Notes under the pieces: generated by a model
Told to the model about the DNA's origin: nothing
The model's input: the letters and a program-made list of their open reading frames with translations, nothing else
Database searches by the model: none
Assembly: GCA_947095535.1 (NCBI GenBank)
Contig: OX352774.1
Coordinates: 209,052,965-209,116,964 of the forward strand
DNA from: Poecilobothrus nobilitatus
Lineage: Eukaryota; Arthropoda; Insecta; Diptera; Dolichopodidae
Length of the DNA: 64,000 bases
Reading direction: 5' to 3'
Part shown: one piece after another, positions 23,123 to 33,642 of the stretch
Position numbering within the stretch: the stretch's first letter is position 1
How the letters are laid out: each line of letters begins with the position of its first letter
Made by a program: the position numbers and the translations under genes

Positions 23123-24931
23123 GTTGTCTAGTTGTTCTCTTTTGGAAAATTTTGAATAACTATTTTTTTTATAAATAAATAAGAAATATGACACTCCTCT
23201 CGCGTATATGTTAAATTTTAATTTTACACTATAACTTGTTGCATATGTGTAGATTTCAACATATAGTTATTTAAAGACCAAATTTTTAATATACATTCAC
23301 TTTCGATTTATACGTTACTTGATTTTATACTATTCTGCTTTTCCAAAATTTTGAAATTTCTAAAATTACTGAAATAATTTAAATTTTATATTTTTTTCTT
23401 TTTAATTTGTTTGTTGCTATGTATTTTAAAAGACCCATGTAAATCGAGGAATTTGTACATTAAATTAAATTAATAAAACTTTAATGTTAATTTAAAATAA
23501 ATTTTTAATTTAATAGAAAAATAAAAAAAATATATTAGGTATCAGATATTAAATATATATAAATAACAAGGATTTAAAATAAAAAAAAAAAAATTTAAAC
23601 AAAAAAAAAATGTTATAACAATTAGATTTAATTATATTTAATAAAATTTTTAATTTAAAGTTATTTTTTTTTTACTATTAATATTTTTCATAGATAATTT
23701 TAGATATTTTTTTTTTCTTAAAATCACAATTATTTTATATGTTAATGTTTTATATTTTTGCTTAATTATTATTTTTTAAATAATTTTTTTTTTTTTTTTA
23801 CTAATTTTAATTATTTTAAATGTTTCGGTGTAGAATAATCAATTCAATCAATAAACTTATTATTAATTATATTATGAATGTATATTAATTATGATTTGAT
23901 TTTCCAATTATTTGTTATATTAAGGTTAGTGTTCAAATGTTAAGTTTCAAATATGTCTCTTAAATTGTATTTTTATTTTTCAAATTCTCTGCATTGTCTT
24001 TGCCATTAAAATATTTAGAAGATTTCCTTGGTGACACTGTATACAAGTATTATATAAGACAACAACTCAGCAAATGGAGCCTGTCATAAAAGATAATCCA
24101 TTGAAATTTGATACATTTAGATGACACTGTATATACGTGTTACGAGACAGCAAAATTAAACTGTCACAAAATATACTGAGCCGACACTATTTAGATCAAA
24201 ATGCAATTGCAAAGTATATGCTATAAAAGTATACGCACTTTGCAGATTGAAATGTCAATTTGCAGCTCTTCTGAAGAAAACCATTTTCATGGTATCATGG
24301 TAGGTATTTAAAAACTTATGAGTGACATCTATTAATACTCGTAATTTTTGAAAAAGTATTACAGTGTAATGGAACACATTTTAAGTCAACTGAATGTAGA
24401 TTTAATTAATATTTACTTGTTAATAAGCAGAATGGCAAATTTTATTATAAAAAAAAAATTTGAAACTCTTTTAAATACACTTCCTTTTATTAAAAAAATA
24501 ATTCATTTTTTTGATAATCAATCTTAAAATTATTTTATTATTTTTTTTCTAATTAATTTAAATTAATTTTTATTTTTATTTTATTTAATTTTTTTTTTCT
24601 TTTTTGCTGAATTTAGTTTGTAATGACAATGTAAGAAATTTAATTATGCGTCATAATTTTAGTCTTTTCTTTTTATTTTTGTTTTTTAAATTTGTTTCAA
24701 AGGCGTTTATTCGTTTTTCTTTTAGTATTAAAAACTTTAATAATATATTAATAATATATAAAAGCTAAAAGCTTTAATTTTGTTTATTTTAAAAATGTAT
24801 TTTAAAAATTTTAAAATTAATAATAAAAAAATTTATAATAAATTATTTTGACACTTTTTAAACTATTTTCATAAATTTTAAATTAAAATTAAACTAGATA
24901 GTATTTCTATAATAATTCATGTATTTAATTT
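23123..24931. other. AT-rich non-coding stretch with a diverged direct repeat
   Basis: GGTGACACTGTATACAAGT at about 24031 and GATGACACTGTATATACGT at about 24111 begin two units that both continue GAC-AGCA. The sequence 24200-24300 is less AT-rich and can be read as codons up to GGTATCATG|GTAGG, but no exon partner is found. Confidence 0.35.
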
Positions 24932-25471
24932 CTTAAACAGAATGAAAGTAGAATTCACGCAGAATTAAGAAATGCTATTTCAAAAGTTGAATACGAACAA
25001 ATGTCAAAAAATATGTCACTCTTACGCTTTGTATTGTATTTAAAGAAATTTGATATATTATGTACATCTGTGTATATTTATATGCTTTTTATAACTATTT
25101 CTCTTCATCTACAATGCACGCTCTCATGGCACTCTTTACACGTATCGATGTGTCAAAGTAGAGTTAAATGTATTAAATTAAATTGTATGAAGGTGACCAC
25201 AATAAACGCTTTCATGACGCATTCATGGACAGTTGTTCAATTTTTAACTTTTTTCGCTTTCTTTACGCATTAAAGTGTTAAATAATTGAATAGTATCAAA
25301 ATAAAAAATAAAAAGAAGTCATTTTTTGAAGTAAGTATATAATGTAAGTACATTTTACAAATTACGTTTTCATTGTGAACATTCTTTTGAAGGCTTCATT
25401 AAGATAGCGTTGGTTGTAGATACGGCACAATTTCATAGCTGCGTGGTTTCTACTTTCATTATGTTTAAGGT
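24932..25471. mobile_element. TIR element, 540 bp
   Basis: CTTAAACAGAATGAAAGTAG at the left end is matched on the other strand by CTTAAACATAATGAAAGTAG, whose plus-strand position ends at 25470. The match goes on to CACGCAG, giving about 30 bp of TIR. The plus ORF 25001-25273 and a 35-codon minus frame ending MKLCRIYNQRYLNEAFKRMF lie inside and are probably by-products. No target-site duplication was defined. Confidence 0.6.
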
Positions 25472-26499
25472 TACATAAACCTTTAAGGTTAAGAAAGAAT
25501 ACGAATGAAAGAAAGAATTGGAATTAAATAACTTGAAATTACTTACAATCATTCTTATGAATTTTACAAATTTTTTAAATTTAATTTAAAAAAAATTACC
25601 TACTATTTTTGTTAAATTTTTTTTTTTTTAAATCAATAAAATTTTTTTTTCTGGTGGGTTTAAAATTAAAATTTGACATTATTTTAAATATTCAGACTTT
25701 TTTTTTTTTTGTTGTTTTAGTAGTATGCCTTTTTTTCATTGTTTTTTTTTTTATTTTTTGTATTTTTTTATTATTATTGTTATAAAAAGAAGTAAAATTG
25801 TATGACTCCTTTTAATTATAGTATGTAAATCAGTTCCTTGTATAAAATTTTTAGTGAATTCATTGATTACATTTTAAGTTGTTAGTATATAAACATTTGG
25901 GTTTTTTTAACTTTATTAACTTTATAAGTCTTTTTTGTATTGTAATTGTTTTTCTTTTTAATTTTTTTTTTTTATTTTAAATCTTACATTGTCCACTTTT
26001 TTTTTTTTTTTTGTTTTTCTATTTTAAAATTTTAGCACACGGTACAATATGCAAAATTTTTATAGAATATTATTTTGGGTGAGTTCAGAAAAGTATTTAT
26101 CATTTTATCTACTGATTGAATCTGAATGTTAAAAATAATAATAAAAATATTTTCGTAAAATTTTAGATGTATGAGAAAAAAAAATGTACGTAAAAGTGAC
26201 GCAGATATTTCTGCTTTTATGAACATACTTTAAGTTTTCGATATTTTATATGGGTCGGTCAACTTTTAAGTACAAATTCTTAATAGAAATGACTTATATA
26301 AGTGAAATGAAAAATTATGACGTGTTATTTAAAAAAAATATTCATAAATATACAGTGTATAAACGACTTTATTTTAGCTTTTTAGTATTTTCTGTTTAAA
26401 AATTTAAATGAAATTAATTTGTAATTTGAAACAAAATTCAATTTTTATTTTACATTATTTGTTTTTAAAAATTTTTATTTTATTTAGTTATAAAACAGA

Positions 26500-26563
26500 A
26501 GAGAGAGCTCAATAAATATTTAAAAGAATTAAGAGAGAGCTCAATAAATATTTAAAAGAATTA
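26500..26563 (+). repeat. Exact 32-bp tandem duplication
   Basis: Two adjoining identical units, each beginning AGAGAGAGCTCAATAAATAT and ending AGAATTA. Identity suggests a recent duplication. Confidence 0.85.
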
Positions 26564-28900
26564 ATTTGAAATTTAATTTTTTTTTTGTTTTTTTTAGATA
26601 TATCTTTAATTTTTCTTTTCTCATTTTGTTGTATCTATTCTAGACTACAGATTTTTTTGAAACCTTTCTAAAAATATTTATATAGCTCATATTTTGTTTT
26701 TTTTTTTTTGAATTTCAGCTAATTTATTATAAATAATTTTTTAAATAAAATTTTTTTAAAAATTGCTTTATATATTTTTAAAATTAAATTAAAATGACTC
26801 CTTTTTGTTTTAAGGTTTATTCGAAATTATTTATTTATAATTTTAGAGCCCTCTTTTTTGTTAAGCACCGTTTAGATAAAAAAAAAAACAAAAATTTCAT
26901 ATCCTTTTCTAAATTTTGAAATAAAAAAGAAAATGAAATGATTCCTTTTTAATATAATTATTATATAAAATTATTTCATAGGGATATCTTGCATATATTT
27001 CATAAAGACCATCTTACATATTATGTTTCGTACAGACATGATTTTTAATATTACATGTTTAATATATTATTTAGTTTCTTTTTATGTATCTTGAAAAATT
27101 TAAATTATGATTTCATAAAGTATGAAATAAAATTTTTTTATTCATACATATTATTTATTAATTATTAGACATAATTTTGAATTCAGAAATCCTTATTATT
27201 ATAAGGATGAAAATCAGATAAAATTTTAAAACAATTGATGAAATTCCAAATTGGAACCTTAAAGTTTCTTTATAACATCGAATTAATATGAAAAATTGAA
27301 AATATTACTTGTAAAGTATACTCAATCTTTGATTTACATGAGGTCTGTTCGTGTACAAAAAATTTACAAAAAAAACAGCGTTCGCGTACTAAGAAAAATT
27401 GAGTTTTATTTAAAAAAAAAAAAAACTCAAAAAAAAAAGAAAAATGAGTAAAAAATAGACGGCTCTCTTTTTAAAATTTTTATTTGTGAAAATTTATAAA
27501 AATTTATTGATTTTTATTTTGTGTTCTTGTTGTTTTTTTACTGTTATTTGTCAAAAAAATAAACAAAGGAAAGTAAACAATTGAAATTAAACAAAAAAAG
27601 TTAAACCAAGAACGGACATTATCATTTAATAACAGTAAATTTTCGTCCTCCGTATAGGTATTTAATACTTTTTTTTATAATTTTGAATTAAAAAGTTTTC
27701 CTAATTTCTTTAGTTTAAGCCGCTTTTGAAGTAGATAAACACAACACAATGACAATTTATGACATTTATTAAAATCTTGTAAATTTTTCGCGTTCGCATT
27801 CTTTTTTTTTTTTTTTTTTAAATGAAAGTAGCTATTTGTTTAAAATGAGTAATTTTAATTTCATGTTTTCAATTATTATCTCAAATTTCGATAGTCTTCT
27901 CATTTGTGGTTTTTGAATTTCCAAATTTAATAAAATCCATTTTCTGGTTTTTATATGCATGTTGGCATTTCATTTTACACAATTTCAATTTATGTATATT
28001 AGATATTTTTCATGGAACCTATCTACATTTGTAAATAAAAATTCAATATAAGAAATCAAATTTTATAAATTACATACTTAACTTTTATTTCAAATTTTAG
28101 AAAAAGAAATGAGATATTTATGATTAATTTATTTATTTTGTTTTTTTTTTTTATGTTGTTATTTTTTAATTTAATTAGTTTAAATACACTATTTAGATAA
28201 AATGTCTCGTTTTTATTAATTTTATATTTTATTTTTTAATTTAAATTATTATTTTATATATATTTTACATATACATTTATATTTTTAGAAAAAGGTGTAT
28301 ATAAAAATTATTTTTTTTTTTTATATTTTTTACAATTTTTTTTTTTTATTTTGTTTTTTTTTGAATTAAAATTTAAAAAAAATTTACGTGAAAATGAACA
28401 TTTATATATTTTTATTAATAATTTTTTTTTGTTTTTTTTTTTTTTTAATATTAATTATATATAATTTAAATATATTGTATATGTCTAAATATTATATATT
28501 AATAATTTAAGTTAATAATATATTTTGCTTTTTTATTACAATTTTATTGAAAGGTTTTTATTTTGTTTAAATTCTTTTAATTTCGTTTATTAGATTTGTT
28601 TTTTTTTTTAAATTTTTAATAAAGCACAAGTTTTACTTTGAAAAATTTTTTTTTTTAACTTTTTTTTTTTTTTTAGAAATTTAATGAAAACATATTTTGA
28701 GGAAATATTAATAGGATTTTGCTTCAATTTCATATGAATAAAGGTTGGGGGTTTATTGCGCTTTCAGAGAATAACAGCGTTGTAATGCTTTTATTGTTCA
28801 TCAACACTCCAATACAAACATTTCAATAGAAAATAATATATTTTAACTTTTGTACGCTTCCCTAGTAACGTTGTTCTCGTAGTCTCAATGTAAATGCACC

Positions 28901-28981
28901 ATTAAGGTAGATTTAATCTTAGAAACATTAGTAAATTTAAGCTTAGAAACATTAAGGTAGATTTAAGCTTAGAAATATTAG
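28901..28981 (+). repeat. Three-unit 24-26-bp tandem array
   Basis: Units ATTAAGGTAGATTTAATCTT, ATTAGTAAATTTAAGCTT and ATTAAGGTAGATTTAAGCTT, each closing with AGAAA(C/T). They contain TTAAGCTTA palindromes. Confidence 0.75.
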
Positions 28982-30656
28982 TCCCGATAAAATTTTTTGT
29001 TATCACTTAAAATGCAGATAGCTTATGGACTTTAATTTTTATGAGATTTGTATGACAAGAACAGGAAATATCATTTAATAAGGATATTTACCGCCGACAT
29101 GAAAAAATATTTGGTAACACTTTCTTGGACTTCTTCTTGGATCTCTTAAACATTTATCGTTGCTCTTTTTGTTTTTTTTTTTTCATCAACGATGTAAAAT
29201 TAAAGAGTATTAAAGAAAAGTAAATGATTTTTTGTGTATTTTGTATTGAAAGTATATTTATTTGTCCAAAAATTTAAATTAGCTCCCAAACTTTTAATTT
29301 GAGTCATTGAAATTACGTTAATATTTATTAATATTAATCTGTTAATAATTATTATTGAATGAATGCTCCCAAATCCGCAATTTAATGGATATGTAAAATT
29401 TATGTGAATCTTATAATTTAATTATAATTTTAATTATAATTTTTCGATAATATCCAGTTTTAGCTTTCATTTAAAAATCAAGAAATTATTTTAAAATTAA
29501 TATATTTATGAAATATGCAGCACATCCTCATCAATTATTTTCGCGATTTTGTAAAGAAATTAATTTTTTTTTTTATTATTAATTTATAATCTACAAAAAA
29601 AAATTGATATCCTTTTTTTTTTTTTACAATTTTGTAAACAGTTTATCTGGTTGTGTATTTTAATTAAGGTCCAGAGTTTAATTTAAAAAAAAAAAAAATT
29701 TGGCACACCGAGAAATAGTCAAGGTTTAAAATATTTAATAAAAATATGTAACTAAAAGATGAAATTAAAAAACAAGTTTGAAAATTGATTAGTTTTAGGT
29801 AAATTTGAAATAAAACATTGAGATCTTCCATTTCTTTTTTTACTTCTACAGAAAGTCTTTTTAGCCTTTTATAAATATATCTTAAAGGTTAATATATGCA
29901 TATAATATGTATGTAATATTAATATAATTAGAAAGCTTGAATTGCTTCTTGTTAGTTCCTCTAAGTTAGTTTTTTAAATGATTTTCAATTGCTTTAACTT
30001 AGTTTTTTAAATTTCATTATTTTAGGATCATTAACACAACATGCAACATAAGATCATAAGAATTATAAAGGATCATATTAACACAACATACACGATTTAG
30101 TTTTTAATACATTGAATTTTCTATAGGTTTTTAATAGTCACCCTCTTTAATTTATAATTAAATTTGTTAAAAAAAACTTTCAAGATTTTAAATATTTTAC
30201 AAAACTGTCTTTACAAGAATTAAATTTTCATAAATATTAAATCAAATTTATTTTTAAATTCAATAATAATAAAAAAAAAAATCATTTTCTTTACAAAATT
30301 TATATTTTTGTTTTTTGTTAACATTTAGTTTTCATTTTATTTTTTTATATAAAAATTTATAATTATTATTTCTTTTTAAATATGTTTTACATTAATTTTA
30401 ATTACATGTTATTATATTTTATGGAAAAAAAAAAATTTCTAATTTGGTATTTTATTAATTTACAAATATTTTTATAATTGATAAACCATAATATTTGTTT
30501 TTTTATCCTTTCCTTTTTTTTTTTTGAATCTGAACTGAAAATATTGATCCTATTTTAAAAGAAAATTATACTAAAAAAAAAAAAAAAATTGTTTTGATCG
30601 CAAGAAAATTTATAATGTGAAAATTACTGTTTTTTTTTTTTTCAATAATTTTCTTT

Positions 30657-30662
30657 TTTATT
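30657..30662 (-). terminator. Possible poly(A) signal AATAAA
   Basis: Placed 54 bp beyond the stop of the candidate exon at 30716. AATAAA is common in such AT-rich DNA, so the position is the only support. Confidence 0.2.
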
Positions 30663-30715
30663 CAAAAATCTTACAACCGTAGCAGAATTACAACACCTAA
30701 ATGCGCCCCTTTATA

Positions 30716-30780
30716 TCAAAGTTGATATTGTTCATACCGAGATTCAATAATGTTTAAAATGACTCGGTCTACCGAAGCCC
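30716..30780 (-). CDS. Candidate terminal exon of an unrecognised gene
   Basis: On the minus strand the acceptor TATTCTTTAG at 30781-30790 leads into two bases and then 20 codons, ASVDRVILNIIESRYEQYQL, ending in TGA. The segment is less AT-rich than its flanks. An AATAAA lies 54 bp after the stop (30657-30662), as expected for a 3' end. No upstream exon was identified, and the protein is not recognised. The lower-case alternative is a chance hairpin (ACCGAG ... CTCGGT lies within it). Confidence 0.3.
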
Positions 30781-31384
30781 CTAAAGAATAATTATTCATT
30801 TAATATTTTAAATTCACAATTTTTTTTTTTTCTTTTTTTTTTGTTTTTACAGTTATTTAGTATCCTTTTGTTTTTTTTTGTTTTTGGATGAAACTACAAA
30901 TATAGAAATTATATTTTGTAAATTCATTATATTTTAAAATTTTTTTTTTATTTTATTATGCATTTTATTAACAGACTTAATTTACAATTTATTATTATTA
31001 ATTATTTATTATTGATTTAAAATTTTTTAATGATTAAAATTTTGATTATGCATTTTAAAAATATTTGATTATGATGATGATGATGATGATTGTTACAACG
31101 AGAAAATGTAGAACAAATATTTTTGTTTTTAATAATAAATAAAATAAAATATAATAAAATAATAATAAAATAATAATAAATTAAATAATAAAAAAATGAC
31201 ATTAAAGTATATTTATGTATGTATATATAAAGTAGAATTTTATAACAGTTATAGAGTTTTATAACAGTTTATAGAGTTTTTAAATGCATTTGTTAAAATA
31301 GTATTTATTTCTTTTTTATAAAATAAAATGCTGTTTTAGCAATCCTTGAAGCAAGCTGAAAAATTAGCTTAGGTTAGAATTTTG

Positions 31385-31538
31385 TTTGCGTTCCTTTTAC
31401 AGAGTAAACTACTCTTTTCTACTCCCAACTACACCAAACTTTGAGAAAGAGTAAATAGGAGTAAATACGATTATGTTAAGTTAGCGTTCCATTTACAAAC
31501 TACTCTCAACTATTGTTTTCGTGTAAAAGGAACGCAAA
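31385..31538 (+). mobile_element. MITE M1, copy 1
   Basis: TTTGCGTTCCTTTTACA at the left end and TGTAAAAGGAACGCAAA-like sequence at the right end form a TIR of about 16 bp. The inner part has CTACTCnCAACTA-like repeats on both sides. 154 bp with no coding capacity. Confidence 0.75.
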
Positions 31539-31710
31539 CTAAATCCCATTTTATTAAGAAATCTGGCTAGGAGTTCTTCAAAAAAAAAAGTTTAGGACAA
31601 TTTTGTGTAATCCGATCTTGTAGCTAAAAATCATGAAAATTATGAAGTAAATTATGAGTACGATTAATACTCTCCCAAAAAAAAAAATTGATTTAACTTT
31701 AACTTTTTTT

Positions 31711-31790
31711 TAATGTATTTCTCTGCCACATAAATGTGGACAGCAAATTACACAGCCTTTCCTGTTCAGGCGTACGTCACCGAGATCCCC
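31711..31790 (-). mobile_element. tRNA-derived SINE, family 1, copy D, internally deleted
   Basis: On the minus strand it reads GGGGATCTCGGTG (head) directly joined to CGCCTGAACAGGAAAGGCTG and TGTAATTTGCTGTCCAC (body), then ATGTGGCAGAGAAAT. The tRNA-like middle is missing. It lies between the two inverted MITE copies. Confidence 0.65.
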
Positions 31791-31897
31791 TTTAAATTTT
31801 TATTTTAAGAACTATTTTTTTTGTATCATTTTTAATTTTTTTGACATTTCTCAAATTTAAAAAAAAAATTATTATAAGATAAAAACAGCGGGCTAAT

Positions 31898-32056
31898 ATT
31901 TCCTTTTACACGAAAAGAGTAGTTGAGGATAGTTGGGAGTAGTTGATAAATGGAACACTAATTCAATATAATCAGATTTACTCCTATCTACTTTTTCTCA
32001 AAGGCTGGTGTAGTTGGGTGTAGAAAAGAGTAGTTTAATCTGTAAAAGGATCGCAA
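31898..32056 (-). mobile_element. MITE M1, copy 2, inverted relative to copy 1
   Basis: The inverse of the 31385-31538 element along its whole length: TTCCTTTTACACGAAAAGAG at the left, CTGTAAAAGGATCGCAAA at the right. The left terminal GCGTT is lost. With copy 1 it makes a large inverted repeat with a spacer of about 360 bp. Confidence 0.7.
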
Positions 32057-33450
32057 AAAAAAAAAAAAATTATGGTTGTCGGAAAAATGATGTTTTCAAA
32101 ATATTTTAAGATCGATAATGACAAAATTAACTTTTCTCAAAAGAGTTTACGTGAAAGGTAAAGATATTCGAAAAATACTTTAAAGTGCTATCGTTGGAAA
32201 TTTCAGCATCAAATTAAAATGAAAGGGATTAGATTATAAGTCCACGATTTCTTCATTTTTAAATTCAATTACAAATATCAGAAATATTATTTATTAACTA
32301 AAGTTAACAGATTTTTGTTAAAAAAAAAACGGAACATTTAATTAAATTCAATTAAGTTAGTTATATTTTTAAAATTCTAAATTATAATTTTTGAAACTGT
32401 TAGAAAATTCTATTTAAAAAAAAAAAAAAATGATTTTCGTTTAAAAATCTTGTAAAACCTACAATATATTAAAATAATGTTAATAAATTGTACAACATAA
32501 AAAAAATACACATTTTTTTTTTTTTTTTTTTTGGTTCTTTCATACATTTAATTCAAATTTCTTAAAATTTTTAACTTATAAAATAACAAAATTAAATGAT
32601 TTTCTTTTAATAATATTAACTAAATCTATATAAATATAATTTATTTAATAATAATCTAAATTCCTTAAAATTTTATAAGGTATATTTGGGGTGAAAGTTT
32701 TTTTTTTTTTATTCTTTTATAACTACACTCATCTCTTTACTTACACGATTATTTGAAGTGATTCGTCCTTTTTTAAATATATGTGTATGATGCGCGTTTT
32801 ATTTTATACGCTTTCGATTTCAAATATAAATATATTTTTCGTTGAATAATATTTTCGACTTATGGTGTAAATCAAAGTGACGAGTGTAATTTAAATAAAA
32901 TGAAAAAAAAAAAAAAATGACAAATATTGACAAAAAGAAAGTTTGAAATAATATGAAATTAAATATAAATTTTTAAATGGACGTTTACACATTAATAACA
33001 ATTTTTTTTTTTTAGTTTTTTAAATAATATAAAGAAAAAAACTTATTTTATTCATTTTCATTACTTTTTTTTTTTTTAGTTTTTTTTTTTTTACTTCCTG
33101 TATACTTTAATGAATTGTAATAGGTATAATTTTACATTTAATTTAATTTTAAAATTTTATAAAATGAAAAATAAAATTAGAGAAAAAATAATCAACAAAT
33201 AAACAAATATTATCCACAAAATGAACATCCAGTTTTTAACCACATCAAAAAAACTTCATTTTATATTTGTAATCATTTGTTTGTTTTTTATTTTATTTCA
33301 TCTTTTTTTTTTTTGTTCTCATTTTGTTGTTCTTTTGTTGTTTAAATATCCTCAAAAATATTTGATTTTTTTTTTTATATGTTTTTTTTATTATGTGTAT
33401 AATTATTATTTTGCTTTTTTTTTCCTTTTTTTATTATTTATATTTATGTA

Positions 33451-33491
<41 letters not shown>

Positions 33492-33576
33492 TATTTATAA
33501 AATATATATGTATTTAATATAAAGTATATTCTTAATTAATATTATGCCGAATTTAAACAACAATTCTATTTATTTT
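32057..33576. other. Probable tetraspanin 3' UTR and AT-rich flank
   Basis: On the minus strand this follows the tetraspanin stop. T/A tracts and a (TA)n run at about 33455-33485. The plus ORF 33221-33517 is Phe/Ile/Tyr low complexity. The true poly(A) site cannot be placed. Confidence 0.35.
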
Positions 33577-33642
33577 CTATACTGTCTCATACCTTCGACG
33601 AAATGATCTGAATAGGCAGAATGCATAAAATAAGGTCAAAAG
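33577..33642 (-). CDS. Tetraspanin terminal coding exon 4
   Basis: It is 66 nt including the stop, entered from a long T tract ending CTAG. It encodes LLTLFYAFCLFRSFRRRYETV minus nothing but the stop: the end of TM4, a membrane-proximal Cys, a basic patch RSFRRR and the YETV tail. This is the usual ending of a CD63-type tetraspanin, so the exon was found by searching the 3-kb intron for a phase-0 exon completing TM4. An AATAAA occurs 3 nt past the stop (33569-33574), probably too close to be the poly(A) signal used. Confidence 0.9.
   Translation of the reverse strand, partial: LLTLFYAFCLFRSFRRRYETV

Larger units (their letters stand above)
25472..30656. other. AT-rich non-coding stretch with two small tandem repeats
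   Basis: Long T tracts dominate. CACACGG at 26037 follows a strong polypyrimidine-AG and starts a 31-codon open stretch on plus (RYNMQNFYRILFWVSSEKY), not convincing alone. The tandem repeats at 26500 and 28901 are listed separately. Confidence 0.4.

Noticed and set aside
24929..25276. Plus-strand terminal exon beginning NESRIHAELRN
   Set aside because: The same sequence recurs inverted at 25447-25470, so it is a transposon end; the downstream ORF has no motif.
26037..26134. Plus terminal exon after a strong polypyrimidine-AG
   Set aside because: 31 codons open, but a longer frame is open on the other strand and no partner exon was seen.
28741..28900. Transposon ends GAGAATAACAGCGTTGTAATG and its rough inverse near 28890
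   Set aside because: The inverse match is short and gapped; not enough to call an element.
33221..33517. 98-codon plus ORF
   Set aside because: Phe/Ile/Tyr runs made by T tracts and (TA)n, antisense to the tetraspanin 3' flank.
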